Shown piece by piece: positions 19,150 through 27,435 of a stretch of 64,000 nucleotides of DNA. The notes under the pieces were generated by a model, which saw only the letters and a program-made list of their open reading frames with translations, was not told the origin of the DNA and made no database searches. How positions within the stretch are numbered: position 1 is the first letter of the stretch; each line of letters begins with the position of its first letter. This stretch comes from Chloroflexota bacterium (GTDB lineage Bacteria > Chloroflexota > Anaerolineae > Aggregatilineales > Phototrophicaceae), in contig WTGB01000155.1 of assembly GCA_011523735.1 (NCBI GenBank), positions 1 through 64,000 of the forward strand, written 5' to 3'. The translations under genes were made by a program, and so were the position numbers.

Positions 19150-19830
19150 ATGCCATCCATATTACAGAAAGTCCAAACGCTCTTCAGCGCCAACATGCAC
19201 GGAATGATCGACCGCGCGCTGGAGACCAATTCGCTCAAGGTCATGGACGAATACATCCGGCAAGTGGAGCGCAACCTGGAAGCTCTCGACGATTCAGCCG
19301 CGACCGTTGGCGGCTCCGTCCGCACGCTCAAACGCAAATACGAAGAATTCTCCAATCTTTCCGATAAACTCGACCGCGACATCGATACTCTAATTCTGCG
19401 AGGCAAAAACGATCTCGCCGCCGCTGCTCAGGCTGAACTGAACACCAAACAAGAGTTGGCGCAAGAATATTACGAACAGTGGCAATCACAGGAAGAGCAA
19501 TATCAGGGCATGCTGAACATGCGCCTGAAACTTGAGAGCCGCCTCACCACTATCAAGCAGGAGCGGGAAAAGATGCGCTCCCTGCTGGAATTGGCGGAAA
19601 CCAAGAAGGTCATGACCAAGACGCTAAAAGTCATGGACAAACTCGATACGACTGGCGACCAGGAAATCGATACCTTGCTGGATTCCATCTATTCGAAAAT
19701 CGACGAAGAAGACGCCCGCGCCGAACTGGCCAGCCGCAAACTTTCCGACCAGATCGAAGATACCGTCGGCATTGGGCAAGTGGAACTGCAACTAGAAGAG
19801 CGCCGACAGCGTCTATTGGGTGATAACTAA
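19150..19830 (+). CDS. pspA: PspA/IM30 family membrane-stress protein
   Basis: An ESCRT-III-like, mostly helical coiled-coil protein that binds stressed cytoplasmic membranes and preserves proton-motive force. Length (226 residues) and start ('QKVQTLFSANMHGMIDRALE') fit PspA/Vipp1, where the N-terminal amphipathic helix inserts into membrane. Long heptad-like helices follow. AAGGGGTA lies 9-16 bases before the ATG. The next gene encodes a two-TM coiled-coil protein and may be its membrane partner, since pspB, pspC and pspF are not seen here. Confidence 0.85.
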   Translation: MPSILQKVQTLFSANMHGMIDRALETNSLKVMDEYIRQVERNLEALDDSAATVGGSVRTLKRKYEEFSNLSDKLDRDIDTLILRGKNDLAAAAQAELNTKQELAQEYYEQWQSQEEQYQGMLNMRLKLESRLTTIKQEREKMRSLLELAETKKVMTKTLKVMDKLDTTGDQEIDTLLDSIYSKIDEEDARAELASRKLSDQIEDTVGIGQVELQLEERRQRLLGDN

Positions 19831-19932
19831 GAGCGAGCCACCAGCTTTTGATATGTCGGGACACCCTACAATCATGTCGACAGGCAACCGAAGGTCGGCG
19901 TTTGAGCCAGCGAGAAAGGGCGCTTAGCGGGC

Positions 19933-20919
19933 ATGACAGCCGATACTGATGGAAGGCAGAAAGTCCTGGGCGCGCTTCTGGCAAATGCTTTGCTGCGCTG
20001 GGAAACTTTGGTCACTCTCATGGTTACTGCCATCCTCTTTCTCTTCGTGGGGGATGTCAGCCTGCCCTTCATTGAATGGCAGCCCTGGTTCTGGCTGGTA
20101 TTAGGCGGCCTGGCGGAAACGGTCCTCGTCGCCTCCACCCTGACCGATCCGGAAGCGACAGAAGAAGCCTTGGCCGAAGATTTCGAGCGGGAATACGACC
20201 TGCGCAATATCCGCAATCGTGTCTCGCGCGAGCGGCTGCGCGACGCCTTTGAATACCGCCGCAATATGCTCAAGCTGGCTGATGTGGCTCGTGGCGCCAT
20301 GCGCACCCGGCAGCGCAATCTTATCAGCGGCATCAATGACTGGATCGCCCATATGTACAGCCTAGCGAACCGAATCGACTACTTCGAGAATAACGACTTG
20401 GCCGCGCGAGACTTGCAGCAGGTGCCGCGCAAGATCCAGTTGGCAAAGCAACGCATCGAAACGGAAAAAGACCAAGGCACCCGCCACGACCTGCAACAGC
20501 AGCTAAAACTGCTCCAGCGGCAGCTCGTCAGCCTTGAAGCCAGCGCCAGCATCATCAAACGCGCAGAGATTCAATTGGAGAGTACGCTTTCCGCCTTGGG
20601 CACCGTCTACGCGCAAATGTCCCTGCTCGGGACCAAAGACACCAAGAGCATCAGAGGGCAGCGCCTGGGCATCGAAATCAAGGAAGAGATCGACAAGCTG
20701 CAAGACACGATTGATGCTATGGACGAAGTCCAACTGCACGGCCAGAATCTGGGCTTCGACTTTAACGACTCCACCTACCTGGATAAAGCAGACGCCCTTG
20801 ATAAAGCTGAAGAAGCGACCAGGCAACGTCTCGGCGCTGTCAATGCGGAAGCGCCGGAAGACAGCGAGGTTCTCGCCGCCCTCGATGCCGATGCGAGGCA
20901 GATCGAGAGCGAGCGGTAG
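19933..20919 (+). CDS. Two-TM membrane protein with coiled-coil tail, beside pspA
   Basis: A 328-residue protein not recognised by family. Two hydrophobic helices lie at about residues 18-38 and 45-68. A long charged, mainly helical region follows, with heptad-like stretches ('LQQQLKLLQRQLVSLEAS', 'LGIEIKEEIDKLQDTIDAM'), ending in an acidic tail. The layout suggests membrane anchoring with a cytoplasmic coiled coil. It starts 102 bp after pspA with no terminator visible between them, so co-transcription is likely. PspA interacts with partner coiled coils in known Psp systems, and this gene could fill that role here; that is an inference from position and shape. Confidence 0.7.
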   Translation: MTADTDGRQKVLGALLANALLRWETLVTLMVTAILFLFVGDVSLPFIEWQPWFWLVLGGLAETVLVASTLTDPEATEEALAEDFEREYDLRNIRNRVSRERLRDAFEYRRNMLKLADVARGAMRTRQRNLISGINDWIAHMYSLANRIDYFENNDLAARDLQQVPRKIQLAKQRIETEKDQGTRHDLQQQLKLLQRQLVSLEASASIIKRAEIQLESTLSALGTVYAQMSLLGTKDTKSIRGQRLGIEIKEEIDKLQDTIDAMDEVQLHGQNLGFDFNDSTYLDKADALDKAEEATRQRLGAVNAEAPEDSEVLAALDADARQIESER

Positions 20920-21010
20920 CCTAACCGGTTCGACGAATAAAACCGCGCTTTTTCTTCGCCTGATATCGCTTTATGCTATAGCGCCCCTATCAGATAGTGA
21001 GGAGTGCGGC

Positions 21011-21394
21011 ATGTCCGTAATTAATTGGTTTGAAATCCCGGTTGCTGATTTCGAGCGCGCTTGCAAGTTTTATGAGACGGTGCTGGAGAAACAGCTCTTC
21101 ATCAATGATCAGCGCGATACAATGGGCAGCATGCTCGGCGTTTTCCCGCATGATGGACGTGTTGGCGGCTGTCTGGTTCACAATCCGCAGTACGGATACA
21201 GGCCCTCGATGGAAGGCAGTCTGGTCTATTTCACAATCTCCGGGGATTTGGACGCTGCCCTGGCGCGTGTGCCGGAGGCCGGTGGCGAGGTGCTGCTGCC
21301 CAAGACTGAACTCGGCGAAAATGCCGGCGGCGGATTCGTCGCCTGGGCTCGAGATACAGAAGGCAATAAGATTGGCTTCTACTCGGAAGAATAG
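21011..21394 (+). CDS. VOC (glyoxalase/dioxygenase fold) protein
   Basis: A 127-residue single vicinal-oxygen-chelate domain. 'FEIPVADFERACKFYETVL' is the first beta-alpha-beta unit, and 'AWARDTEGNKIGFYSEE' carries the usual C-terminal Glu/Asp region. Such proteins bind metals and act on varied small molecules (glyoxalase, bleomycin resistance, isomerase), and the substrate cannot be told from sequence. The ATG at 21011 follows GTGAGGAG. It ends 3 bp before the convergent permease gene. Confidence 0.8.
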   Translation: MSVINWFEIPVADFERACKFYETVLEKQLFINDQRDTMGSMLGVFPHDGRVGGCLVHNPQYGYRPSMEGSLVYFTISGDLDAALARVPEAGGEVLLPKTELGENAGGGFVAWARDTEGNKIGFYSEE

Positions 21395-21397
21395 CGC

Positions 21398-22402
21398 TTA
21401 ATCAAAAGACTCGACGATCGGTTCGCGCTTTTGCTTGCCCGGGACCAGCCCTTGCAAGCGCTGTACCAGGCGCGGCGTCTCCCGCTCGATATTGATGGTG
21501 TCTTCCAGCAGGTTGACCAGGGTTGAGGCGATGATCACGAGCGTCAAGTATATGTAGGCCGTCACAGCGTAAGTCTCGACATAACGAAACGAGCGCCCCG
21601 ATGACAGCTTGGCGATCTGAGTGACATCTCGGATACCGAGGAAAGCCAGCAGCGACGAATCTTTGATCATCGCCACAAAATCATTACCCAACGGCGGCAG
21701 CACATTGCGAAAGGCTTGCGGCAAGATTATTGAACGCATCGTCTGCCAGTAGGTCATGCCCACCGAATAGGCCGCCTCAAACTGCCCTTTGGGTATCGAT
21801 TGAATGCCGGCGCGAATAGTTTCAGACATATAAGCGCCATAGGTCGCGCCTAGAGCGACAATCGCCGTCATCGGCGAGCTGCCCCGCCAGATAATGTCCG
21901 GAATTTCCGAATTCCCGAGCAAATCCCGCAGGCTCACCAGAACGGCGTCATTGAGCACATCGCGCAGCGCCGGCACAATGATAAAAGCCGTCACCAATAA
22001 TACGATCAGAATCGGAATGCCGCGCATCACATTGACGTAGACCGTGCAAACGTTGTAGATGGCAATGCGCGAGACGCGCAGCACTGCCCGGCTTAGCGTC
22101 TGTCGCGATTGCGGGGGATCGGGCGGATTCGAGCGGATGATGCCCACGACCATCGCCAATAATAGCGCCGATGCGTAAGACGTGACGCTGACGAAGAGCG
22201 TCATAATCAAGCCTTCGATCAACTGCCCGAAGATATTCGAATAAACGGAATCCGTCAGGATGCTGAAAGCCAGCAGAATGCCAAGCAGCACCAGAAACAG
22301 AAACCAGTAGGGAAATGTATAAAGCCGGGCATAGCGCATCGCCCGCCCGCGTGATTCGGCGACGATCTCGTCCAAGTTCGGTTCAGCGTGCTGCGAAGCC
22401 AT
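21398..22402 (-). CDS. Polar amino-acid ABC transporter permease (HisM/GlnP type)
   Basis: An inner-membrane permease, 334 residues, with an N-terminal extension and about five to six helices. The cytoplasmic loop that docks with the ATPase ('EAAYSVGMTYWQTMRSIILP', then 'NDFVAMIKDSS') is characteristic of the His/Glu/Asp family. The ATG at 22402 is preferred because AAGGATACCTT precedes it. Its substrate-binding protein gene lies just upstream on the same strand. No ATPase gene and no second permease lie in this cluster, so the permease may act as a homodimer with an ATPase encoded elsewhere. Confidence 0.88.
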   Translation of the reverse strand: MASQHAEPNLDEIVAESRGRAMRYARLYTFPYWFLFLVLLGILLAFSILTDSVYSNIFGQLIEGLIMTLFVSVTSYASALLLAMVVGIIRSNPPDPPQSRQTLSRAVLRVSRIAIYNVCTVYVNVMRGIPILIVLLVTAFIIVPALRDVLNDAVLVSLRDLLGNSEIPDIIWRGSSPMTAIVALGATYGAYMSETIRAGIQSIPKGQFEAAYSVGMTYWQTMRSIILPQAFRNVLPPLGNDFVAMIKDSSLLAFLGIRDVTQIAKLSSGRSFRYVETYAVTAYIYLTLVIIASTLVNLLEDTINIERETPRLVQRLQGLVPGKQKREPIVESFD

Positions 22403-22437
22403 AAGGTATCCTTGGCAATCTTGTCTCGTTAAATGCA

Positions 22438-22467
22438 AAGTGGGACAGGGCTACCCCCATCCCACTT
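22438..22467 (-). promoter_or_regulatory. Intercistronic stem-loop between binding-protein and permease genes
   Basis: The arms AAGTGGGA (22438-22445) and TCCCACTT (22460-22467) pair perfectly, with further GGG/CCC pairing in the loop. No T-run follows on the minus strand, so it looks less like a terminator than an mRNA-protecting or partial-attenuation hairpin. Such hairpins are common 3' of binding-protein genes, where they raise binding-protein mRNA relative to permease. Confidence 0.6.
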
Positions 22468-22507
22468 CGATAGATATACAAATTAGCTGCGCTTGCGATC
22501 AGGCGTT

Positions 22508-23992
22508 TTAAGCGTCCGCGCCAAACCACTTGTCATTGATAGCTTGCAGCGAACCGTCCGCCATCATGCTTTCCAGCGCCGCGTTAAACGGTTCAACCAA
22601 GTCTGAGCCCTGCGGGTAGATGAAACCAAGCTGCTCCTTCGTCAGTTCTTCCGGCAGCAGCTTGATCTTGTCGGCATTCAAGCCGGTATAGCCTTGGCCA
22701 GCCACATCATCAATAACGACCGAATCGACATCGCCGCTGATCAATGCCTGAACGGCAAAGCCAAATTCGCCGTAAGCGACGATGCGATCCTCGGATACTA
22801 GACCGGAGGCCGCTTCAAAGTTGGTGGTCGCCACTTGTACGCCGATGATGAAATCGCCGGCGACAAAGTCATCGACGCTGGCAAAGCGATCTTCACCGAC
22901 GCGCACCATCATCTTCTGCGATAGGTCAATATAGCCTATCGAGTAATCGACGATCTTCGCCCGCTCTTCGGTGATGGTGATGCCGTCCGCCGCCATGTCG
23001 TATTCGCCATTTGAGACCGCGACGATCATACCTTCCCAGCTGGTTTCGATGAAATCCAGCGCACAATTCAGCAGTTCGCAGATCAGGCCCAGCGTGTCGT
23101 AGTCCCAGCCGACCGCTTCGCCCGTTTCCTCGTCGATGACATTGAAGGGCATGTAGGCATTCTCGACCGCTACGGTGACGACGCGTCCGTCAAGATCCGG
23201 CAGCATCATGCCCTCTTCTTCTTCAGCGCCGAACCACTTGTCGTTGATGGCTTGCAGCCGGCCGTCAGCCATAATGGCTTCCAGCGCCGCGTTGAAAGGC
23301 TCGACCAGGTCCGACCCCTGCGGATAGATAAAGCCGAGCTGCTCCTTGGTCAATTCATCTGGCAGCAGCTTGATCTTATCGGCGTTCAAACCGGTGTAGC
23401 CCTGCCCGGCGACATCATCAATGACTACCGCATCCACATCGCCGCTGATCAAAGCCTGAACAGCAAAACCAAACTCGCCATAAGCGACGATACGATCCTC
23501 AGATACTAGACCGGAAGCCGCTTCGAAATTGGTGGTGGCCACTTGGACGCCGATGATAAAATCGCCCGCGACAAAGTCGTCGACATCGGCAAAGCGATCT
23601 TCATCGACCCGCACCATGAATTTCTGTGACAGATCAATATAGCCCATAGAGTAATCGACGATCTTCGCCCGCTCTTCGGTGATCGTTATGCCATCGGCGG
23701 CCATATCGTACTCCCCATTTGAGACGGCGACGATCATGCCTTCCCAACTGGTTTCGATGAAGTCCAGTTCACAATTCAACAGCTCGCAGATGAGGCCCAG
23801 CGTGTCGTAATCCCAGCCGACCGCTTCGCCCGTTTCCTCGTCGATCACATTGAAGGGCATGTAGGCATTCTCGACCGCCACCGTGACCACCCGCCCTTCA
23901 AGATCCGGCAAATGGCCATCCGCCATGACAACTGTGAATGGCAATGCCGCTAACAACACTACCAACATAATAAGTTTCTTCATTGAACCCAT
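22508..23992 (-). CDS. Tandem two-domain amino-acid binding protein (SBP family 3)
   Basis: An exported ABC substrate-binding protein of 494 residues, twice the usual size. After a signal peptide ('[20 protein letters not shown]') come two complete SBP_bac_3 domains, about residues 30-262 and 268-494, joined by an acidic linker ('AEEEEGMM'). By eye the two copies differ at about 11 of 227 positions. Both keep '[15 protein letters not shown]' and '[14 protein letters not shown]', which form the amino-acid pocket. The DNA copies differ at many silent sites, so the protein likeness looks selected. The ATG at 23992 sits six bases after GGAGG. No lipobox is seen; tethering to the membrane may be by an uncleaved signal. 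Confidence 0.9.
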   Translation of the reverse strand: MGSMKKLIMLVVLLAALPFTVVMADGHLPDLEGRVVTVAVENAYMPFNVIDEETGEAVGWDYDTLGLICELLNCELDFIETSWEGMIVAVSNGEYDMAADGITITEERAKIVDYSMGYIDLSQKFMVRVDEDRFADVDDFVAGDFIIGVQVATTNFEAASGLVSEDRIVAYGEFGFAVQALISGDVDAVVIDDVAGQGYTGLNADKIKLLPDELTKEQLGFIYPQGSDLVEPFNAALEAIMADGRLQAINDKWFGAEEEEGMMLPDLDGRVVTVAVENAYMPFNVIDEETGEAVGWDYDTLGLICELLNCALDFIETSWEGMIVAVSNGEYDMAADGITITEERAKIVDYSIGYIDLSQKMMVRVGEDRFASVDDFVAGDFIIGVQVATTNFEAASGLVSEDRIVAYGEFGFAVQALISGDVDSVVIDDVAGQGYTGLNADKIKLLPEELTKEQLGFIYPQGSDLVEPFNAALESMMADGSLQAINDKWFGADA

Positions 23993-24091
23993 TTGCACCC
24001 TCCATCAAATCCAGGCTTCGTGGTCGTCGAATTGCAATTGCGCCCTGAGTTTAACACTGATTCAATCAAAGTCCTAGAGATTCACAGCTAT

Positions 24092-24120
24092 TTGGAAATC
24101 CCGCCAATGTCGACTATCAT
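24092..24120 (+). promoter_or_regulatory. Candidate promoter of the TIM-barrel isomerase gene
   Basis: TTGGAA (24092-24097), a 17-bp spacer and TATCAT (24115-24120) lie 34 bp before the ATG at 24154, in the gap between two divergent genes. The spacing is ideal, with two and one mismatches to consensus. Confidence 0.55.
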
Positions 24121-24153
24121 CAAGATTTAGTGAGAGAAAAGGAAATTATCGCG

Positions 24154-24981
24154 ATGATTGAATTAGCCATTTCATCCTGGACAGTACACGGGGCCTTGGG
24201 TGCGCCCTGGTATGAGCCAGACGCCGGGGGCTTGATGATGAACAAAGCCGAGCCACAGCCGGCCGCTTTGACCCTGCTCGAACTGCCCGCGTTCGTCGCG
24301 GCCGAGGGTTTCAAGCTGCTCGAGATATGCAATTTCCACCTGCCGTCCATCGCCGACGAATACTTGGCAGATCTGCGGCGAGCTTTGGAAGGCAGCGGCG
24401 TCACGCTGGTGAACCTGCTCATTGATACCGGCAACTTGTCCTCAGCCGACGAGGCCGCCTGGCGGGGAGATATCGAAGCGGCAAAAGGCTGGCAAGACAT
24501 CGCTGTCAAGCTCGGGGCGCAAGGCGTCCGCCTGGATTGCGGCACAGAAGCGCCAAGTCCCGAAGCGATTGAGCGCAGCGTTAAAGCCTTGCGCGAACTG
24601 ATCGATTACGGTGCGAGCATCGGTTTGTCCGCCACCACCGAAAATTGGCGCCAGACCAGCGTCGAGAGCGAAAACCTGCTGTCAATCATGCAGTCGGTCG
24701 ATCGCCCGCTCCAGCTCTGCGTCGACTTCGGCAATGCCGCCAAGACCAGCGACAAATACGCCACCATGCGGGCGCTGCTCCCGCAAGCCACCTCCCTGCA
24801 CTGCAAAGGCAACTTCACCGGCGATACCCTCGATGTCGCCGAATTTCAGCGCAGCCTGTCGCTCGTGCGCGAAGCCAACTTCGCTGGTCATGTCGCCTTG
24901 ATTTATGATGGCACGGACAAGGAATGGGACAAGGTGCTAACTTTGAAAGCGCATGTCGAGCGCGAGTTGCTGCTCGCCTGA
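24154..24981 (+). CDS. Sugar phosphate isomerase/epimerase-like TIM barrel
   Basis: A 275-residue xylose-isomerase-like (AP endonuclease 2 superfamily) TIM barrel. Visible features are 'LLEICNFHLPSIADEYLA', 'ATTENW' with a metal-binding Glu, 'QLCVDFGNAA' and a terminal 'HVALIYDG'. Members isomerise or epimerise sugars or sugar acids with divalent metal. The ATG at 24154 has AAAGGAAA upstream; an in-frame GTG 24 bp earlier is less likely. An FAD oxidase gene follows after 54 bp in the same direction, so the two may form a small catabolic operon. Substrate unknown. Confidence 0.78.
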   Translation: MIELAISSWTVHGALGAPWYEPDAGGLMMNKAEPQPAALTLLELPAFVAAEGFKLLEICNFHLPSIADEYLADLRRALEGSGVTLVNLLIDTGNLSSADEAAWRGDIEAAKGWQDIAVKLGAQGVRLDCGTEAPSPEAIERSVKALRELIDYGASIGLSATTENWRQTSVESENLLSIMQSVDRPLQLCVDFGNAAKTSDKYATMRALLPQATSLHCKGNFTGDTLDVAEFQRSLSLVREANFAGHVALIYDGTDKEWDKVLTLKAHVERELLLA

Positions 24982-25035
24982 TACCGACCATCCACGCTAA
25001 TTACCTACTCATAACGTTGTCCATAGGAGAACGAC

Positions 25036-26181
25036 GTGACTGTTTCACACTGGCAGCGCGCTGAACAAGAGGAACGCGAAGTTGACTTCCTGGTGGTCGG
25101 GGCCGGTCTGGCTGGTTGCGCCGCCGCCTATATCGCCAAACACGTACACAGCCGCGATGTGGTCATCACCGATGCTCGCGATGTCGCTCTAGGCGCCAGC
25201 GGTCGCAACGCCGGTTTCATGATCAGCGGCCTGGATACCTACTACCACCGCGCCATCGAGTGCTACGGGCACAAGGTCGCTCGCGAAGTGTGGGCGATGT
25301 CCGAGCGCAGCTTCGGCCTCTGGCGCGAATGCATCGAGAACAGCCCCTTCGATGTGCCCATCGACAATTGTGGCTCTATGCTGCTGGCGGAAACGCAAGC
25401 AGAGGCGAAAGAGTTGGAGCTTGCCGCGCGCGCCCTCGATGACGACAAGATCGACATAGAATACTACAGCCGAGATCCCCTCGGGCGGGGTTATCTTGCC
25501 GGCATAGAACAGCCGCTGGACGCCGGTGTTCAACCTTATCTCCTGGTCAAATCAATCATGGCGCAATGCGGCGCGGAATTCATACCCAATAACGAACTCT
25601 ATCGCCTGGTGCATAAGGACAATTATGTGCGGGTCCACACGCGCAAAGTGATTTTCAAAGCGCAGTATGTCATGCTCTGCACCAATGCCTACTCACCGAA
25701 TATCGATCCCTTTTTTTACGGCAAGGTCCTGCCCACGCGCGCCCAGTGCTTCGTCACCGAACCGCTCGATCACGTCCCGGTCCCCTATTGCGGCTATAGC
25801 GACTACGGCTATATGTATTACCGCAGCACCTTTGACGGGCGCTTTCTCTTGGGCGGCGGCCGCAAGCAATTCCGCGACGAAGAAGACGACACCACCGAAG
25901 ATCGTCTTAATCCCAAAATCCAAGCCTGGCTGGACGATTACCTCAAGAAATATTTCCCTGACGTGACAGCGCCAGTCGCGCATCGCTGGAGCGGCATCAT
26001 GGGCTTTAGCTGCGATGGCTTGCCGCTGGCGGGCACATTGCCGGACCGGTCACGTATCGGTTTCGCCGTCGGCTTCACCGGACATGGCTTGGCGCTAGCA
26101 GGCGCCACAGCGGAACGCGCAGTGGATAGACTGCTGAACGGCGTTTCGGCTGGCGCGGTGGATGTCTCCCGCTTTGAGTAG
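25036..26181 (+). CDS. FAD-dependent oxidoreductase (DAO/DadA type)
   Basis: A 381-residue D-amino-acid-oxidase/glycine-oxidase family flavoprotein. The FAD-binding Rossmann motif is 'LVVGAGLAGCAAAYIAK', followed by 'GASGRNAGFMISG', the second FAD contact of the family. Near the C-terminus 'FAVGFTGHGLALAGATAE' completes the flavin site. It oxidises an amine or amino acid, and the 'GRNAGF' form is common in oxidases with DadA-like or gamma-glutamyl-putrescine-oxidase (PuuB)-like folds. It starts with GTG after ATAGGAGA. Its neighbours suggest catabolism of a small carbon or nitrogen source. Confidence 0.85.
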   Translation: MTVSHWQRAEQEEREVDFLVVGAGLAGCAAAYIAKHVHSRDVVITDARDVALGASGRNAGFMISGLDTYYHRAIECYGHKVAREVWAMSERSFGLWRECIENSPFDVPIDNCGSMLLAETQAEAKELELAARALDDDKIDIEYYSRDPLGRGYLAGIEQPLDAGVQPYLLVKSIMAQCGAEFIPNNELYRLVHKDNYVRVHTRKVIFKAQYVMLCTNAYSPNIDPFFYGKVLPTRAQCFVTEPLDHVPVPYCGYSDYGYMYYRSTFDGRFLLGGGRKQFRDEEDDTTEDRLNPKIQAWLDDYLKKYFPDVTAPVAHRWSGIMGFSCDGLPLAGTLPDRSRIGFAVGFTGHGLALAGATAERAVDRLLNGVSAGAVDVSRFE

Positions 26182-26192
26182 CCTCAGAGCAA

Positions 26193-27341
26193 TTACCATT
26201 CAGCCACCGAACCATCCTTCCGGCGCCAGCGCGGATTCCGCCAGCGAAAAGCATGATCCGATGCCGCGCGCACTTTGTCTTCGTCAATCTCGATGCCGAG
26301 GCCCGGCGCCGTTGGCAGATTGACGAAGCCGTCTTCGTAGTCGAAGACCGATGGATCAGCCAGATAGTCCAGCAAATCAGCCTGCGTATTGTAATGTATG
26401 CCGAGGCTTTGCTCTTGAATCAGCGCGTTATAGGCGACCGCATCCACCTGCAAACAAGACGCCAGCGCGATCGGTCCCAACGGACAATGCGGCGCCAACG
26501 CCACGTCATAGGCCTCCGCCATCACCGCGATCCGCATCACTTCGGAAATGCCGCCAGCGTGGGAAACATCGGGTTGAATGATGTCGACACTGCCCTCCGC
26601 CAATATCGTTTTGAAATCCCAGCGTGAATACATGCGCTCGCCGGTGGCGATCGGTATCGATGTCGAACGTTTGAGATCCAGCAATGACTCATTGTGCATA
26701 GGCAGAATCGGTTCCTCGACGAACATCAAGTGATAAGGCTCCAGTTCGCGTATCAGCATCTTCGCCATCGGCTTGTGCACCCGCCCGTGAAAGTCCACCG
26801 CTATGCTGAAGTCCTTCCCGACTTGCTCTCGCACCGATGCCACCCGCCCGACCGCCTCGTCAATATGAGCGAATGTATCCATGTAATGGACTTCATTCAC
26901 CGCGCCCATCTTGACAGCCCGCAGTCCCTCCTCCTGTCGCTTCTTCGCCTGCTCGGCGACGTCAGACGGACGATCCCCGCCGATGCCGGCGTAGATCTGC
27001 ACCTTGTCTCGCACCTTGCCGCCCAGCAATTCATATATCGGCACGCCATGATACTTGCCTTTGATATCCCACAGCGCTTGATTGACGCCGGCGATCGCGC
27101 TCATCATGACCGGTCCCCCACGATAGAAGCGCGCCCGGAATAGTGTCTGCCAGATATCTTCGATCCGCCGTGGGTCCCGCCCCAGCAGGTAGTCGGACAT
27201 GTCTTCAACGGCGCCGCGCACCGTGCCCGCCTGCCCCTCGACGATTGGCTCGCCCCAGCCGCTATAGCCGTCGTCGGTCGATACTTTCAAGAATAGCCAG
27301 CGCGGCGGAACTGTAAAAAGCTCCAACTCAGTGATTTTCAT
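26193..27341 (-). CDS. Enolase-superfamily sugar-acid dehydratase (galactonate dehydratase-like)
   Basis: A mandelate racemase/muconate lactonizing enzyme family member, 382 residues, close in pattern to D-galactonate dehydratase. Visible are 'KITELELFTVPPRWLFLKV', the loop 'GGPVMMSAIAGVNQALWDI', metal ligands in 'AVDFHGR', 'FVEEP' and 'TGERM', and the dehydratase motif 'APHCPLGPIALA', whose His acts as acid/base. It probably dehydrates an aldonic acid to a 2-keto-3-deoxy acid in the cytoplasm. It is convergent with the FAD oxidase (11 bp apart) and divergent from the antiporter gene. The exact sugar acid is uncertain. Confidence 0.85.
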   Translation of the reverse strand: MKITELELFTVPPRWLFLKVSTDDGYSGWGEPIVEGQAGTVRGAVEDMSDYLLGRDPRRIEDIWQTLFRARFYRGGPVMMSAIAGVNQALWDIKGKYHGVPIYELLGGKVRDKVQIYAGIGGDRPSDVAEQAKKRQEEGLRAVKMGAVNEVHYMDTFAHIDEAVGRVASVREQVGKDFSIAVDFHGRVHKPMAKMLIRELEPYHLMFVEEPILPMHNESLLDLKRSTSIPIATGERMYSRWDFKTILAEGSVDIIQPDVSHAGGISEVMRIAVMAEAYDVALAPHCPLGPIALASCLQVDAVAYNALIQEQSLGIHYNTQADLLDYLADPSVFDYEDGFVNLPTAPGLGIEIDEDKVRAASDHAFRWRNPRWRRKDGSVAEW

Positions 27342-27361
27342 CGAGCCTAACCTGTATTCAA

Positions 27362-27390
27362 TTACCCCTATCGGTCACTTGGATTATAAT
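27362..27390 (+). promoter_or_regulatory. Candidate promoter of the antiporter operon
   Basis: A consensus TATAAT at 27385-27390 has TTACCC 17 bp upstream (27362-27367). The -10 is perfect but the -35 is poor, so an activator may be involved. It lies 46 bp before the TTG start at 27436. Confidence 0.5.
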
Positions 27391-27435
27391 TAAGCAATAC
27401 GCACTAACCAAGCGAATGGAGAAAGGCGGTCGGCC

